Source of the DNA: Opisthocomus hoazin
Lineage: Eukaryota > Chordata > Aves > Opisthocomiformes > Opisthocomidae
Assembly (NCBI RefSeq): GCF_030867145.1
Contig: NC_134415.1
Location: 13,618,417-13,682,416, forward strand
Length of the DNA: 64,000 nucleotides
Direction of reading: 5' to 3'
Every line of letters starts with the position of its first letter. Within the stretch, counting starts at the first letter, position 1. Below are positions 40,001 to 52,000 of this stretch, one piece after another. The position numbers and the translations under genes were made by a program. The notes under the pieces are model-generated. The model searched no databases, was not told where the DNA came from, and was given only the letters and a program-made list of their open reading frames with translations.

Positions 40001-43000
40001 CTACAGGCTTCTTCAGAGTCTTTCACAAAAATATTATCAGCCATATCCCACTTTGCAGGTGGGAAAACAAAGGCACGGTTAGTGAAACAATTTGGCGAGA
40101 CCACAGGAAGACCTCCAGCGGTTCTGGAAAAAGAACACAGGTTACCTAATCCACAGCGGAAAGGCCTCTTTCCCGACATTCCTGTGAGAAAGACTAAGGC
40201 AGATTTGGGACAACTTCTTCTACATATTCAATGCTATTATGGAATACTTCAATCATTATGTCAGTGCCACATTAGCCCAGGAAAAGCATTATATTAAGGT
40301 GCTTCTTCCAAGGTGTTTCCTTCCAACTCATAACAAACTGGAATGACCAACATACTTTTCTTATTATATGTCTCAACTATCTTTAGGAAATTGAATTCTA
40401 CCTGAATAGTTTAGATGATCTCTACTTCTCCTGTACACAAAAAAAAAACAAACAAACACCCAAACTAAAATTACAAAAGTAAACCATTCTGGACAGCTGA
40501 ATAGTGTTTCATTACTTTTTGTTTAAAGCTTTGCTAAATTTTGATTTGGGAGGGTTGCTGGAGTTTTGTGTGTTTTGTTGTTTTGTCTTTTTTTTTTTTT
40601 TTTTTAAATATGTGTAGCTGTTCTACACTAGAAGTGTATTGAAAGACCTGTCACCTTAGACTACCACTCCATTAATACACTTATCTGTCTCACTGGATCA
40701 CAAGTGGACGTTGTGTCTTCAGTCCATCCGCAAAAGGAAACTAATCATATACAAAAATATGCACAGACTTCTTCCATTCTATGCCATATCCGACATACTT
40801 ATTTAGAAACTACATGATGCTCCTTTCAGCTAAACACTAGCTTTCATCAGTTTTCAAAATCACTCAAAATAAAGAAACATTTAACTAATCAAGTATTATA
40901 TATACACTAAAAACAGATTTTAAACTTACGGTGCAATAATGGCTCTAGCAGGTCTCTTTGTGGACTGTACTTGAGAAAGCCAGCCTTCTAGTTGTGCATT
41001 CAGCTGGGGTCCTAAGAAGAGACAAGGAAATACTGAAGTCAGAAAAGAATCCAAAATACCTCAAGAATTAACAAATAAAGTCCAAAAGTCCAACAGATTT
41101 TAAATCACCTTAAACATCAAAGCCTGTGTTTAAATCTCAAAAAAAAAAAGAGTAAACCCAACACGCCTGTGCTGTCGAAGGTTACAGTAGGAAAGTTTCA
41201 ACCTCCTGCTCCAGGGCGTTTATTTATTGCACATCCAAACACAGACTTACTGTTTCTTGCTCTGGACTGATGCACATGCCATTTCATCATTAGAAAGGAT
41301 GGCTGCTGATTTCAAGACAGGCTAACAGATGATTGATTGCTCTGGTAACCATATTTACAGAACCCAGAAGTAAAAAGTTAAGATGACCTATACCGAGAGA
41401 GTCCAATACGGGAAGATGATATAATACAAACAGCTTACACACTGACATGATGGCCAACGGCTACGGTATTTAGTCCTTTATTATTATCAAGCAAGTATAA
41501 GAGTAGAAACAAAGCACACTGTAACCTGGAAAAACCTTAAATCCACACGAAAAAGCTAAAAAAGTGAGAAGACACCATGTCTGTACTAATGCCTGAAGAA
41601 CTGATCAATCAACATATACTACAAGTACATAAACTTCTTGACAACATTAACTTTGCTAATTGGTCAATCTGATATTTAACTTTTTTTTTGGTAACTAAAT
41701 TCTCTACCTCAAGAAATAGCAAATATTCTGAATTCAGTTAGCTGGCAGGTGATAAAAATGCCTTTTAGGAATACAACATTAAAAAACTCATTCAGTTGCT
41801 ATTGCTAGAAGTAAATACCATTAACAAAGAGAAAAATAGATGCACTTTTTTCAGTTGACGCTATACTTTTGACAGAACTGTATGTCAGCAGAGTTTATCT
41901 GTAAGATATGGTGCAGTTAGCCGCTTTTCTTCTACTGTGTACACTGCAGATCTTTGTATCTTCCCCACGCAGGTGTAAAACCGCCAACTCGCAGGAAAAG
42001 TCGAAACCAAATGAAATACCTGAAACTATTCCACAGCTATGTTCCAAACAGCCCAGATCTCAAGCTGACAGCTCTCCAAAAAGCTGACAAGAACTACAGA
42101 GAACCAGAGCAAAGATGTCAGCCACTGCAGAATCCAATCACTCACTCACCAGGGATAGCCAAAAAGCTTTTTCTAGACAACCAGGGGGGAGGCCAGAGCG
42201 GGAAGGGGGAAAACCAAAGCCACCGGTTTTTACAGCAAACTTAAATTCATGTGTTTTGTGAAAAAAAAGGACGGTTTCTGTGGTTACAAAGAACCCTATC
42301 TTCTTCCACGAAGAAGGTGAACTAGTGCAAGGCCGTTTCCCTAAGCCTATAACCACCTCGAATGCCTTCATTGCTGTCTACAGCTCTGCCAAGGCAAAAG
42401 AGTGACGCTGATTAGCCACTGTCACTGCTCTAATACAGGGACTTTGTGAAATGATGAAATTCTCAAAAAAAAAAAACCCACACCAATTTTCTTCTGCTGC
42501 GTATGTTGCTTCGGGAGTTCACAAGCAGCAGAGGCATGCAAGGGAGATAAGGATAATGACATCTTAGAAAATGGGGGCTGTTGGGGAAGTGAAGTAAAAA
42601 AACCGATCTCTATTTCCACCCTCTTTCTAAGCTACTAGATGATTACAGTACTCTATTACAGTCTTACCACTTTCATTTTTTATATACTTAAGAGTGAAAA
42701 CACAAATCACTTAAAAAAAGTGTCCTCCTAAAGAGCTTCATTCAGAAAGTACTTAATCCTTCTACATACTTTGGGAGAATTAGGAAATCAAACAAATTTT
42801 TATTTTTTCCAAACACCTGCTACCCAGAGACTTAGACAAAACGTGACTCTGCCCCACCTGACCCTTCCTCCTCAAAGGAGGAGATCCACAAGAAGGGCCA
42901 GAACCTCTCACGCAAAGCCAGACAGCCTGAGGACTCTCTTCCTCAACAAGGCACGGCCAAGGTGCTTGGCCTTCCTCCATCCCTTCTTCAGCAAGGATTT

Positions 43001-46000
43001 TTGATTAAGGTGGTGGTTATGGTGATTTGTCGTTGGTTGAGACTAATCGGGTAACTTGCTGAACAGTTTAAAGACAAAGTTCAGAATGTCTGGTAATTGC
43101 TTAAAATTCCATACGATTGTTCAAAGGTGGCCAAACCTCCTGACCTTACAGTGCAGTAGCAAAGTAAGACGCCCAGGTTTGCTTAGTCTGCTATTATAGA
43201 CGCACACTCTGACAAAGCAACAAAACATCTTTTTCCTAGAGGCAGTAAAATAACAGAACTGTATGACTGACGAGATGAAACTTCTGTCAGTGTTTACTTA
43301 AGGGCTAGGTAACACATCCACTTTCAGATTTTTTCCCTTTCATGCAGCTACAAAGTACCTTTTTAAATCATTAACTCTGATCTAATTAAGCTTCCATATC
43401 AACCGATACTTATTTGTACTATTTTAATAAAATATGTAATCATATCTGTCTCTCTCCAAAGGACTCACAGAAGGAGAGAATGGGGAGTACAAAGTATCCA
43501 CCTGACGTTTTGGCTAAAGAAAAAAAGAACCAAACAGCACCCACATGAACCAACAGGAGTACAGCCCACCTGCAGCTTCCGATGCTTAAAAATACTTGAA
43601 GGGGGATATTCTAGAATTTTAATTTTCTTGTTACCAAATTAGCATCAACTTTTTGTCAAAGTGTTCAGAGAAGTTTTTCTTCCAGTTCCTCAAATGTGAC
43701 AATGCTTAAGGCTAAAGTCAAAATATTTGAATTGGATATACAAAATATAAATAAACCCACATTATCACAGTAGATATGCTCTGCCATATGGAATTGTATT
43801 ATAGGAGATGAGTAGCTTCCTCCTGAAGAGCTCTATAAGTCAGCTTTGTTCGTATGTCAATTAAGTTAAACTGGAAAAAAGTCTTCGCAAATAGTCACCG
43901 AGATAACGGCAGTAAATATCCATCTCCTAAGCTGACAAGCATGGGTGAGGAATAGCGCGGCCGCCTACGTATCCTCCGACCACCGTGGTGGGAAGCAGGC
44001 GAGGTCCCTGCTCCTCGAGCCACAGCTGGAAAGCCCAGCTCGAGGAAGCCGGCAGGATGAGTACAACGGGGTTTTTAAGGCTAAGCTGGACAGAAGGACA
44101 GAAAGCCTTACAGGTGCAACTTCTGGATGCAACAATCAATACACTTCAGCATTAATAGTGTAAGATTAGACCTTTTATTGATTAAAGGAAGATTAGGTGG
44201 CAAAAAATGAGCTTCACTGGAGCACATAACATTAAGATCTGCATTTCAATCCTCTGAAGTAAGGTATAAATATAGGTATGTAACTAAAGAATGCTGACAT
44301 TATCTGTGGGTATTTCACATCCTGTTTTGTTTTGGAAACCAGCAGAAGTTACACCAAATGAAAAATAATTGAAAGCACAGACCAAGTCTCCACCAGACAA
44401 ATTTACAGATACAGCTACAGGCAGCATTTATTCAAACACATTGCCTACAAGGATAAAATATTTTTACAATCAACGTTATCCCCTCACAAAGCACTAAAGT
44501 AAGAAGGAATCCTTCCACGTTAAACGCATGCCAGCATTACCCAATGACTAACATCACAAAGACATCTGGTAGTCACATGCTTAGGTTCATCACCGCAATT
44601 CACAGCTGCCATGGTCCAGGCTTTGTGGGTTAAGCCAAGCCAGCACATTCCTTCCAGAGCCAAGCTCACCTCCTCGCATCAGGCTGAAGTGCTCACACGC
44701 CAAGCGTCAACACAACACAACGGGACCTTGCTCCTGCCCCAGCAGCCACCATTACTAGTGCAAAACCTACCGTTTCAGATTGGTAGGGAAGATGCAGCAC
44801 TTGCTCCAAATCCTCAGTCTCAGAGAATGCTGCTTTTTTTTTTTTAACTGAACAGTGTAAGTCTCAACCAAAATTCAGAGCAGCTCCAGACAAAACTGCT
44901 CGGGTCTCCCTTGGCTGCAGCAATGCAAGTAATGCTGGAGCACAATGGCAGTAACACCGCGGTCCCCAGCTTTCACACTCCTACTTGACAGCTTTTACTT
45001 GTCCAAGCATGTCTCCTTCCCTATAGGAGCCAACATCTTTTTCTGAGCCTTACTCCTTTTGTCTTTTAACTACCTTTATTCATTGATAAAAAAAGCCTAC
45101 ACCTTGAAAATACTTCTACTAAATATTACAGCGTAAGTTCTAAGAAGTAAATAAGCCTTTATTCTTGCAGGGCGTTAGAAAAATCAAGAAAAGTAACAGT
45201 GAAACCTTGGGGCCTGGCACACAATTAGTTTAACAACTGGAACTAAGGGAACTCCTCTCTCCATGACTTTGAAGGTGAATCCAAGACATTTAATTCAGTT
45301 GTCAGGCAAACTCCAAACACGACAGACGACTAACTAGTTTGTCTTCTTGGTTAAAACTGCAGAAAGTATAAGGATTGTTTTAAAGAACACAGGCCCCACT
45401 TGAGAGAAAAAGAAAAAAGTCCTCTGTTTCTCACTGCAACAGAAGTCAAATACTCGAATGAACAACAAATATTATCTATGCAAAGACTAGGATTTGTTCA
45501 GGAATAGAAGGTGATTTCCAGCAACTCATATTGATGGGCACATTCTCTACTAGCATACATTGTCTTCCAATACTGACGAAACAGTGAAACCAGCCTAAAA
45601 GCACGGCAGAAATTTACATATCCAAACTATAGGACTGGGGAAGAAAAATTAAGATACAAATAAAGACTACATCGATGCTACATAAACTCCTATTATACAC
45701 ATCGCAAGATGAACATAAAACAGCAGGTAATGCTTTAATGGGGGAAAATAAAACTGAAGCCACAACAGAAACATTGAAATCTGCTTTGGTGGCAGTTCTC
45801 ACTTTCATATCCCAGTTTCCAAGTTTTCGACTAGCTTTTCAATTTTCTTTACTGAAAGCTATTAGGAAATAAACAATCAAACCAGAATGCCACTTGTTAA
45901 GAGTATCAACCAACATGCACCTACCTAGCTTTATAGAATACCTTAGCGATTAGGTCCTTCAGAGATCCAAACAAATGACCTTCTGTTTTATAGCTCTGAG

Positions 46001-49000
46001 AAAGTCATTTTAGCTCTAATACACGCTAAACATAACCTGAATTTGTGAAAGCATTCACTAAGTGATACTTGCAGGCCTACTTTAATAATACTAGGACTGC
46101 ATCAAATGCAAAGCTCTTTTTCAATTCCAACTGTACAGTAAAAGTTGAATCTACATTCTTTACTTGGAGTACCTTGATTCTGACTGTATTTAAGTGATTC
46201 ATATAGAAATAATAGCTTGGAATTTGTATTTTAAATTATTCCACTATACTTTTGCAGTATGCAACATTAAATAATACAGTCTGCATATTAATAGTGCGTT
46301 CCATGATTAATTCATAAAAGAGCCAGCAATGACAAATCCACTTTCCCCATAAAAAGTCTAAAAAAGATAGAAGACCAAAGAGAAAGAAACATTATATTTA
46401 GTATTTAACATTGCAAAGCACATACTTTATAGATTTGCATGACTCTATGATTCGTTGTTCACAGATTGCAAGGTAAGAGCTTCAGTTAACAGCTGTATTT
46501 GCAATGCTCCAGCTAATGTCACAACATGCAGATCTCACGATCGGTACACTAATTATCCTGCTACTGCAGAAAGCTCCTTTCACTACAGCAGAGATCAGGT
46601 CAAATCCTTCTCTCATTTCAGTGACCCTCACACACTGTTTCACATTTTTTTCCTGGATCCATTTGTCCATGACCTTCTACAAACAACATGACGATCCATC
46701 ACTCGTGCATTACATTTATGAACAAGCTGTGGTGAGTTATTCCAGTTTTGGGGAACATGCCAGGGTTCTTGGCACACCAGAGTTAAGCACTTTCAAAAAA
46801 ACACTCTTTTGTGATCTTCCTCAGCCCCTCGTCTGCATTCATAGCCTGACACCACACAAGACTGCAGCCGTTCTTTCCTTCCAGCCACCTCAGCCGCTGC
46901 AGAGGCTCAGCTCCAACACACCACAGAGCAGGGCTCCTGCTCCAAGTCAAGGTAGGATGCAGCCACTCTGAGGGACAGGGAGGGACATCCCAGCAGCAGC
47001 GTTTGCCCTCCGGAGCCACGGGCAGCAGGCCTGGTGAACAAATTACACATGTTCAGCAACATCACGGCAGAGCAGTCTGAGCTGTAACCGGCGCACACGC
47101 TTTCTCTGATGCTCAGGAGAAGTTCCAGCTCGTGCCAACAAGCACACAAATGCTGGAATTACATCACTGTTCATTAAAATGGACACTTTCATATCACTCT
47201 CCAGGGCCCCTAAACTCCAGAAGGTGCAAGTGAGAGGAGCTGAACTATCTCAGGATCGTACTGCTACTGCACGTTGAAGCTGGCTACCTGAAAGAGTTAT
47301 TAACAGAGTTAGTGGGGTTTGGCATCAGAAAAATCAGTATTTGTTACAAAGGCAGTAAAAAAGCATTAATGCAGGTCTGATTGGGGATTACAGAGGAGTA
47401 GAAGAGACTGCAAACATGCTAAAATAGTGGTCAACTTTGAGAGAAACATCTTTTCTAAACAGATCATTCACAGCAACTGCCTTTTCATTTATTGTCTGAT
47501 CTGCAGAAGTTCTTCGAAGTATTATCCTTTCCAGCTGGCCTAGACACCATCATGCAGACATGAGCCCAAAGGACAAGGTCTGAACATCCCTGCCCGCATG
47601 ACAGCCAGTTATTTGGAAGCTCTGGCATTTCTTGTCCAAACAAGTTAGAACGTTAATCCTTACAAATGCTAGCAACAAGATGTCAGCGCCCACCTCCTTT
47701 GGGGTTCTTTTACCTACAAGCCAGGGCAGCAGAAAACCAACTCTGAACATAAGAGTACCACGCAGTTTAAACTCTCTTCCAACATTTATGTGGAGACAAA
47801 CCATCTACTTGGCTCGTCATGAAAAATAGCTCTGAAGATAATAAGCGCAATGGCCTTTTTTGTCGACACAGCAACTGCGCTGCCAACTCACATTTGCATC
47901 AATAAGCGTATGGAAATTAAGGTTCTCCTAGTTCAAACGACTTGGCACAGGCTACCACAAAGCACACCTCTGACCACTATGGCTTGGTCAAGGTACAAAA
48001 GAGAAATAAGCCATACCCAATACAATGACAAACTCATTTTGCAGCGCAAGTTTCACACCATGTAGCATTGTTATTCACATGCACTCTCAACTCCATTTTA
48101 CTCCTGTGATTCGGAATAGCCTACTAAAAACCTTTGTGTTTTGTCTGTATCAGCATGCTACTGACTGGGGAAGGGCTGAGACAAGAAGTCTTACGAAACA
48201 CTTTTAATAAAGAGTGGTACAGTATTCAGTTCGCACTTCCAGAAGCCAGGCAAGGCAGGCCAGCTGCCAGTGAAAAAGCCATGTGAAGTGCCCTAATGTG
48301 TGACATCTCACTTGTAATGGCAGGCTGTACAGGAAAAAAGATGCACATACACTAATGTTTATTTTCATTTCAGAAACTTCTGGATTGATTCCCCACAGAA
48401 CTGTCCAGCACTCACAGAATTTACTCACACAGAGGAGTAAATCAGAAGAGAGCATCCACACCCTGTCCTGCAAATAGTCTGTGCTTGGGTTAGCGTGTCA
48501 TTCCCATCGTATTTCAGCTGCTCTTTTTGTATCTAGGAATGTGTCTGTCCTGCATTCAAAGTCATGGAAAATTATGCCATTTTTGTTTCAAGTTGTCCTT
48601 AATCTTCCTCTTCCCCCTGCTGGTCAAAAATCAATTTCTCAAGAGGTCTGGACACTGGGTGGTTGAATTAACCCAGCAGGAGTGGGACTTTCTTCCAAAA
48701 ATAAATCAGTGTAATATTTTTCACCACACAACAGTGATTTTTTTTTTTTTCAAACAATCTACATGACAGCAGTGCAAGAAGGTGATACTTTTATTTACAT
48801 GGTTTGCCTTTGTCTCATTTTTGCACATGTTTTTAGCGGCCACCGTGCACCAGGCTGCTAGTCCACAGAAGCAATGGCATGCCACACACCTTTTTTAACT
48901 TTGTTAAAAGCAGACCCATAGATTAAGGTCTGCAAGTGAAAAAAAGTAGGCTATTTAGACCAGTGGCCTACTATCAGTAATGCTCATAGCACTGTTTCAG

Positions 49001-52000
49001 TTCGGAAGCTCAGCTGTAAAGCTTCCCATATTCAGCGCTGCTGCTAAGTAGGAGGAGGAACAACTGACCAAACAGACTTTGTTGTTAGCTTGCTGCCAGA
49101 CAAGGGCTCCACACGTCCACATGTGAAGTCTGTTAAGATGCTACATGGACTGATAAGGAACGAACGTGAACTTCCCCACACCAAGAATTCTAAAGGAGAA
49201 GAATCGATGATAATTTTGGTCAAATTTTTCATACTGAACTCAACTGCAGAAACTTCTTAAGGAACCTGGATTTTAATTTTTTCTTTACAACAGTGCATTA
49301 TGGATGAAGAACACACGGGAAGTTAAATGCTAACATCAACATGAAGCCCATCTTCTCCTCCCCATTCCCCTTCTCAGCTTCATCAAGTGAGCAGGAAGCA
49401 GTGAGCCTTCTGCCTGGGACTTCCAATAACAATTAAGTGTGACATTCTAACATGTGAACATGTCTGGATGTGCATAATTGCACAGCCAGTCTCACCTGTT
49501 CTAAAACGTTAATTAGCATCACACAATTAGGTGATGCATGCACACTAGAATGTAGTGCACGTTTATATTTTCCAAGGCAGAACCTAAGCAGTGAATATCC
49601 CACAGCTGGAGAAAATCAGGGGGCGAGGCGCTACTTTCAGCTGAAGCAGTCGCTGCCCCACAGAAATGAGCAGTCTCTAAAGACAAGTGGTATTTCTTCT
49701 AAACCCTCCTCTACACGTTACATCGACCTTCCACAAAGAGCAGTACCTCCTTCTTCTTGGTTGTGGCTTCAGCTCTGATACAGGTTCCACTCCTGGAGCA
49801 CAGAGGAGCCAGCTACTCCAGTTCAAGGACATCCTCTGGCCACAAAAGCTGGTTTGCACTCTGGATCCATCCTTTGTCCTCCCTCAGCTGGCTTCGGCCC
49901 TTCTTTCCCAGGGCTGACTTCTACAGACAGATCTCAGAGAGATCCCCAAGCACAGCAACGGGTGCTCTACTTCTGCAGTCAACCCCACCGCCCCGATCCA
50001 GGATGCCACGCAGCATCCTGGACGTTTTGTTGACGTTTCACCCCCAGGTACCAAGCACCTTGGGATAAACTGCCACTTAAAAACCTCATCCTCATACAGA
50101 CTCTTTAAAATGCTTTCAGACATAATGATGGTTTTGAACACATTTCTCGTTACCCTTTCAGACAGAGTCATCTTGACCTTAGCAGGATGATGGCTGCTGG
50201 GACATCTGCTTGCCCTGTGCAATCAAACTCGGCTCTCTAGAAAGAGAGCAGTTTTCAGCAAACAGGAAGCTTAAATGCTAACCAGTTATACATAACCCAG
50301 CAAATCACTTCTGGGCTGAGACGGTAAGCACGAAGAGAGTAGGCAGGAGGACTTGACAACACAATCCCCAGAATGCACCGAAGAACTATCACAGTTCAAA
50401 CTCTAACTCCTGCCACAGCTCCATCCTTGAAGCTATGCAAGCTGAAACCACGTGGTAAAATCCAGACTTTCTTCAAGAAGTACGACTGAGGAAACGAGCC
50501 CACGTTACAAATTTGATATAGCAGCTGACAGGTGAGTTTGGCCTAAAATACAGGAAGATTTTAAGTTAAGTCTACAGTGAACACATAACCTCTTGGTCCC
50601 CATTTGTTCCCTTTTCCGTTTGGATGGACCCTCCTACACAGCACACAAAAATTAGCTTCCAGGCAACAAATAGCGAGTAGTCCCTGTCTTGCTGAACAGG
50701 GAGAAGTCCAGCTCTCACATACCCCATGTAAACAGCACAAGATAGTTCTATAGAAAGAGACATAAATGACGCTCTTTTCTTAAGGAAAACACAACACACT
50801 TCCCAAAACTCCAGCCCGTGGAACACCAGTCACTGATCCCCACCACACGCACCATGACAGTCACAATTGAACTTGTCAGAAGTACAGTCACCGTAACTCG
50901 TTACAACATGATTCAGTTTGGGTTTTTTCGTGCAGCGTAAGTGTCTGGGCAACCATCCCACAACTCCTCACCAAGCGCTAGCCGGAGGGCTGCCTAAAAC
51001 CAAGGGGAGCAGCAGGCTTTTGGATGGCCTGTCACAGACAAGCAGCACTGGCCGAACTAGTCAGACAGACTTAGCAGGGTGTAGTCCAACAAAATTATGC
51101 GCTGAATCTGTACAGAAAAGAAAACAGCCAAACACAGCATCTATGCCTCTTAATTGTGGAAAAAAAATAAGTTCTTATTTGCAAGTTTCCAGCAGTAACT
51201 TGACTTGAAGTCCAATACCAAACAAACTACAAAATGTATCTGTAAGGTCATCCAGCTATTCCCCATCGCAAAGCAATTTTCTGCCTCGCTCACGAATGAA
51301 AATATAAATAGCACAAGCAAGTCAGGAAGTGTTACCACAAAGCTTCAACATTTTTATGTCTTTGCACGTGTTTAAATCTACAGCTTTGATGTGATTTTGT
51401 TTGCTTTCTGTACACAGAAGACTACCTACCCTTCTAGACCATTGGAAAAAACCTGTAATTGCATGCTGTCGACAGTGGATGAGGATTTGAGACCAGTTTT
51501 GTAATGGATGCAACATTTCTGTTTGGAATATTGAACTGGGAAGGAAAACACTCACGCTCCATTGTTGTCTGGAAACTGCCTACCCACCACCCGAAGCCCA
51601 GCTACCCACCTCGGCTCTGCCTCCTCCTCTGCTCCCCTCCTCCCTGTGCTTCTTTTCTTCCCTGTCAACTTTTGCCTCATACCTTGCCAATTAATTTGCG
51701 GAGGAGAGGGGAAACTGCACCTCGTATAGCCAACAGAAGCGGGAGACTTTCCACACCTAGTTCTTCTCAAATGTCAGTTTAGGATCCTGAACGCATCTCT
51801 CAACTATTCTTTTTTTCTGTTGTATAGCTCCCCACCCTCTGAACTACTCTTTACACGGCCTTTTGTTCATCTCCGCTTGTTCACCTGCGGTTTCGTAACG
51901 ATCCTTACTCCTGCGGCCAGCAAAAGCCCATCCCTTACAAACCTCCTCACTGACAGCTCCGAAAATACAACGCGCATCCCACCCGCAGCTGCCGAGTCCT

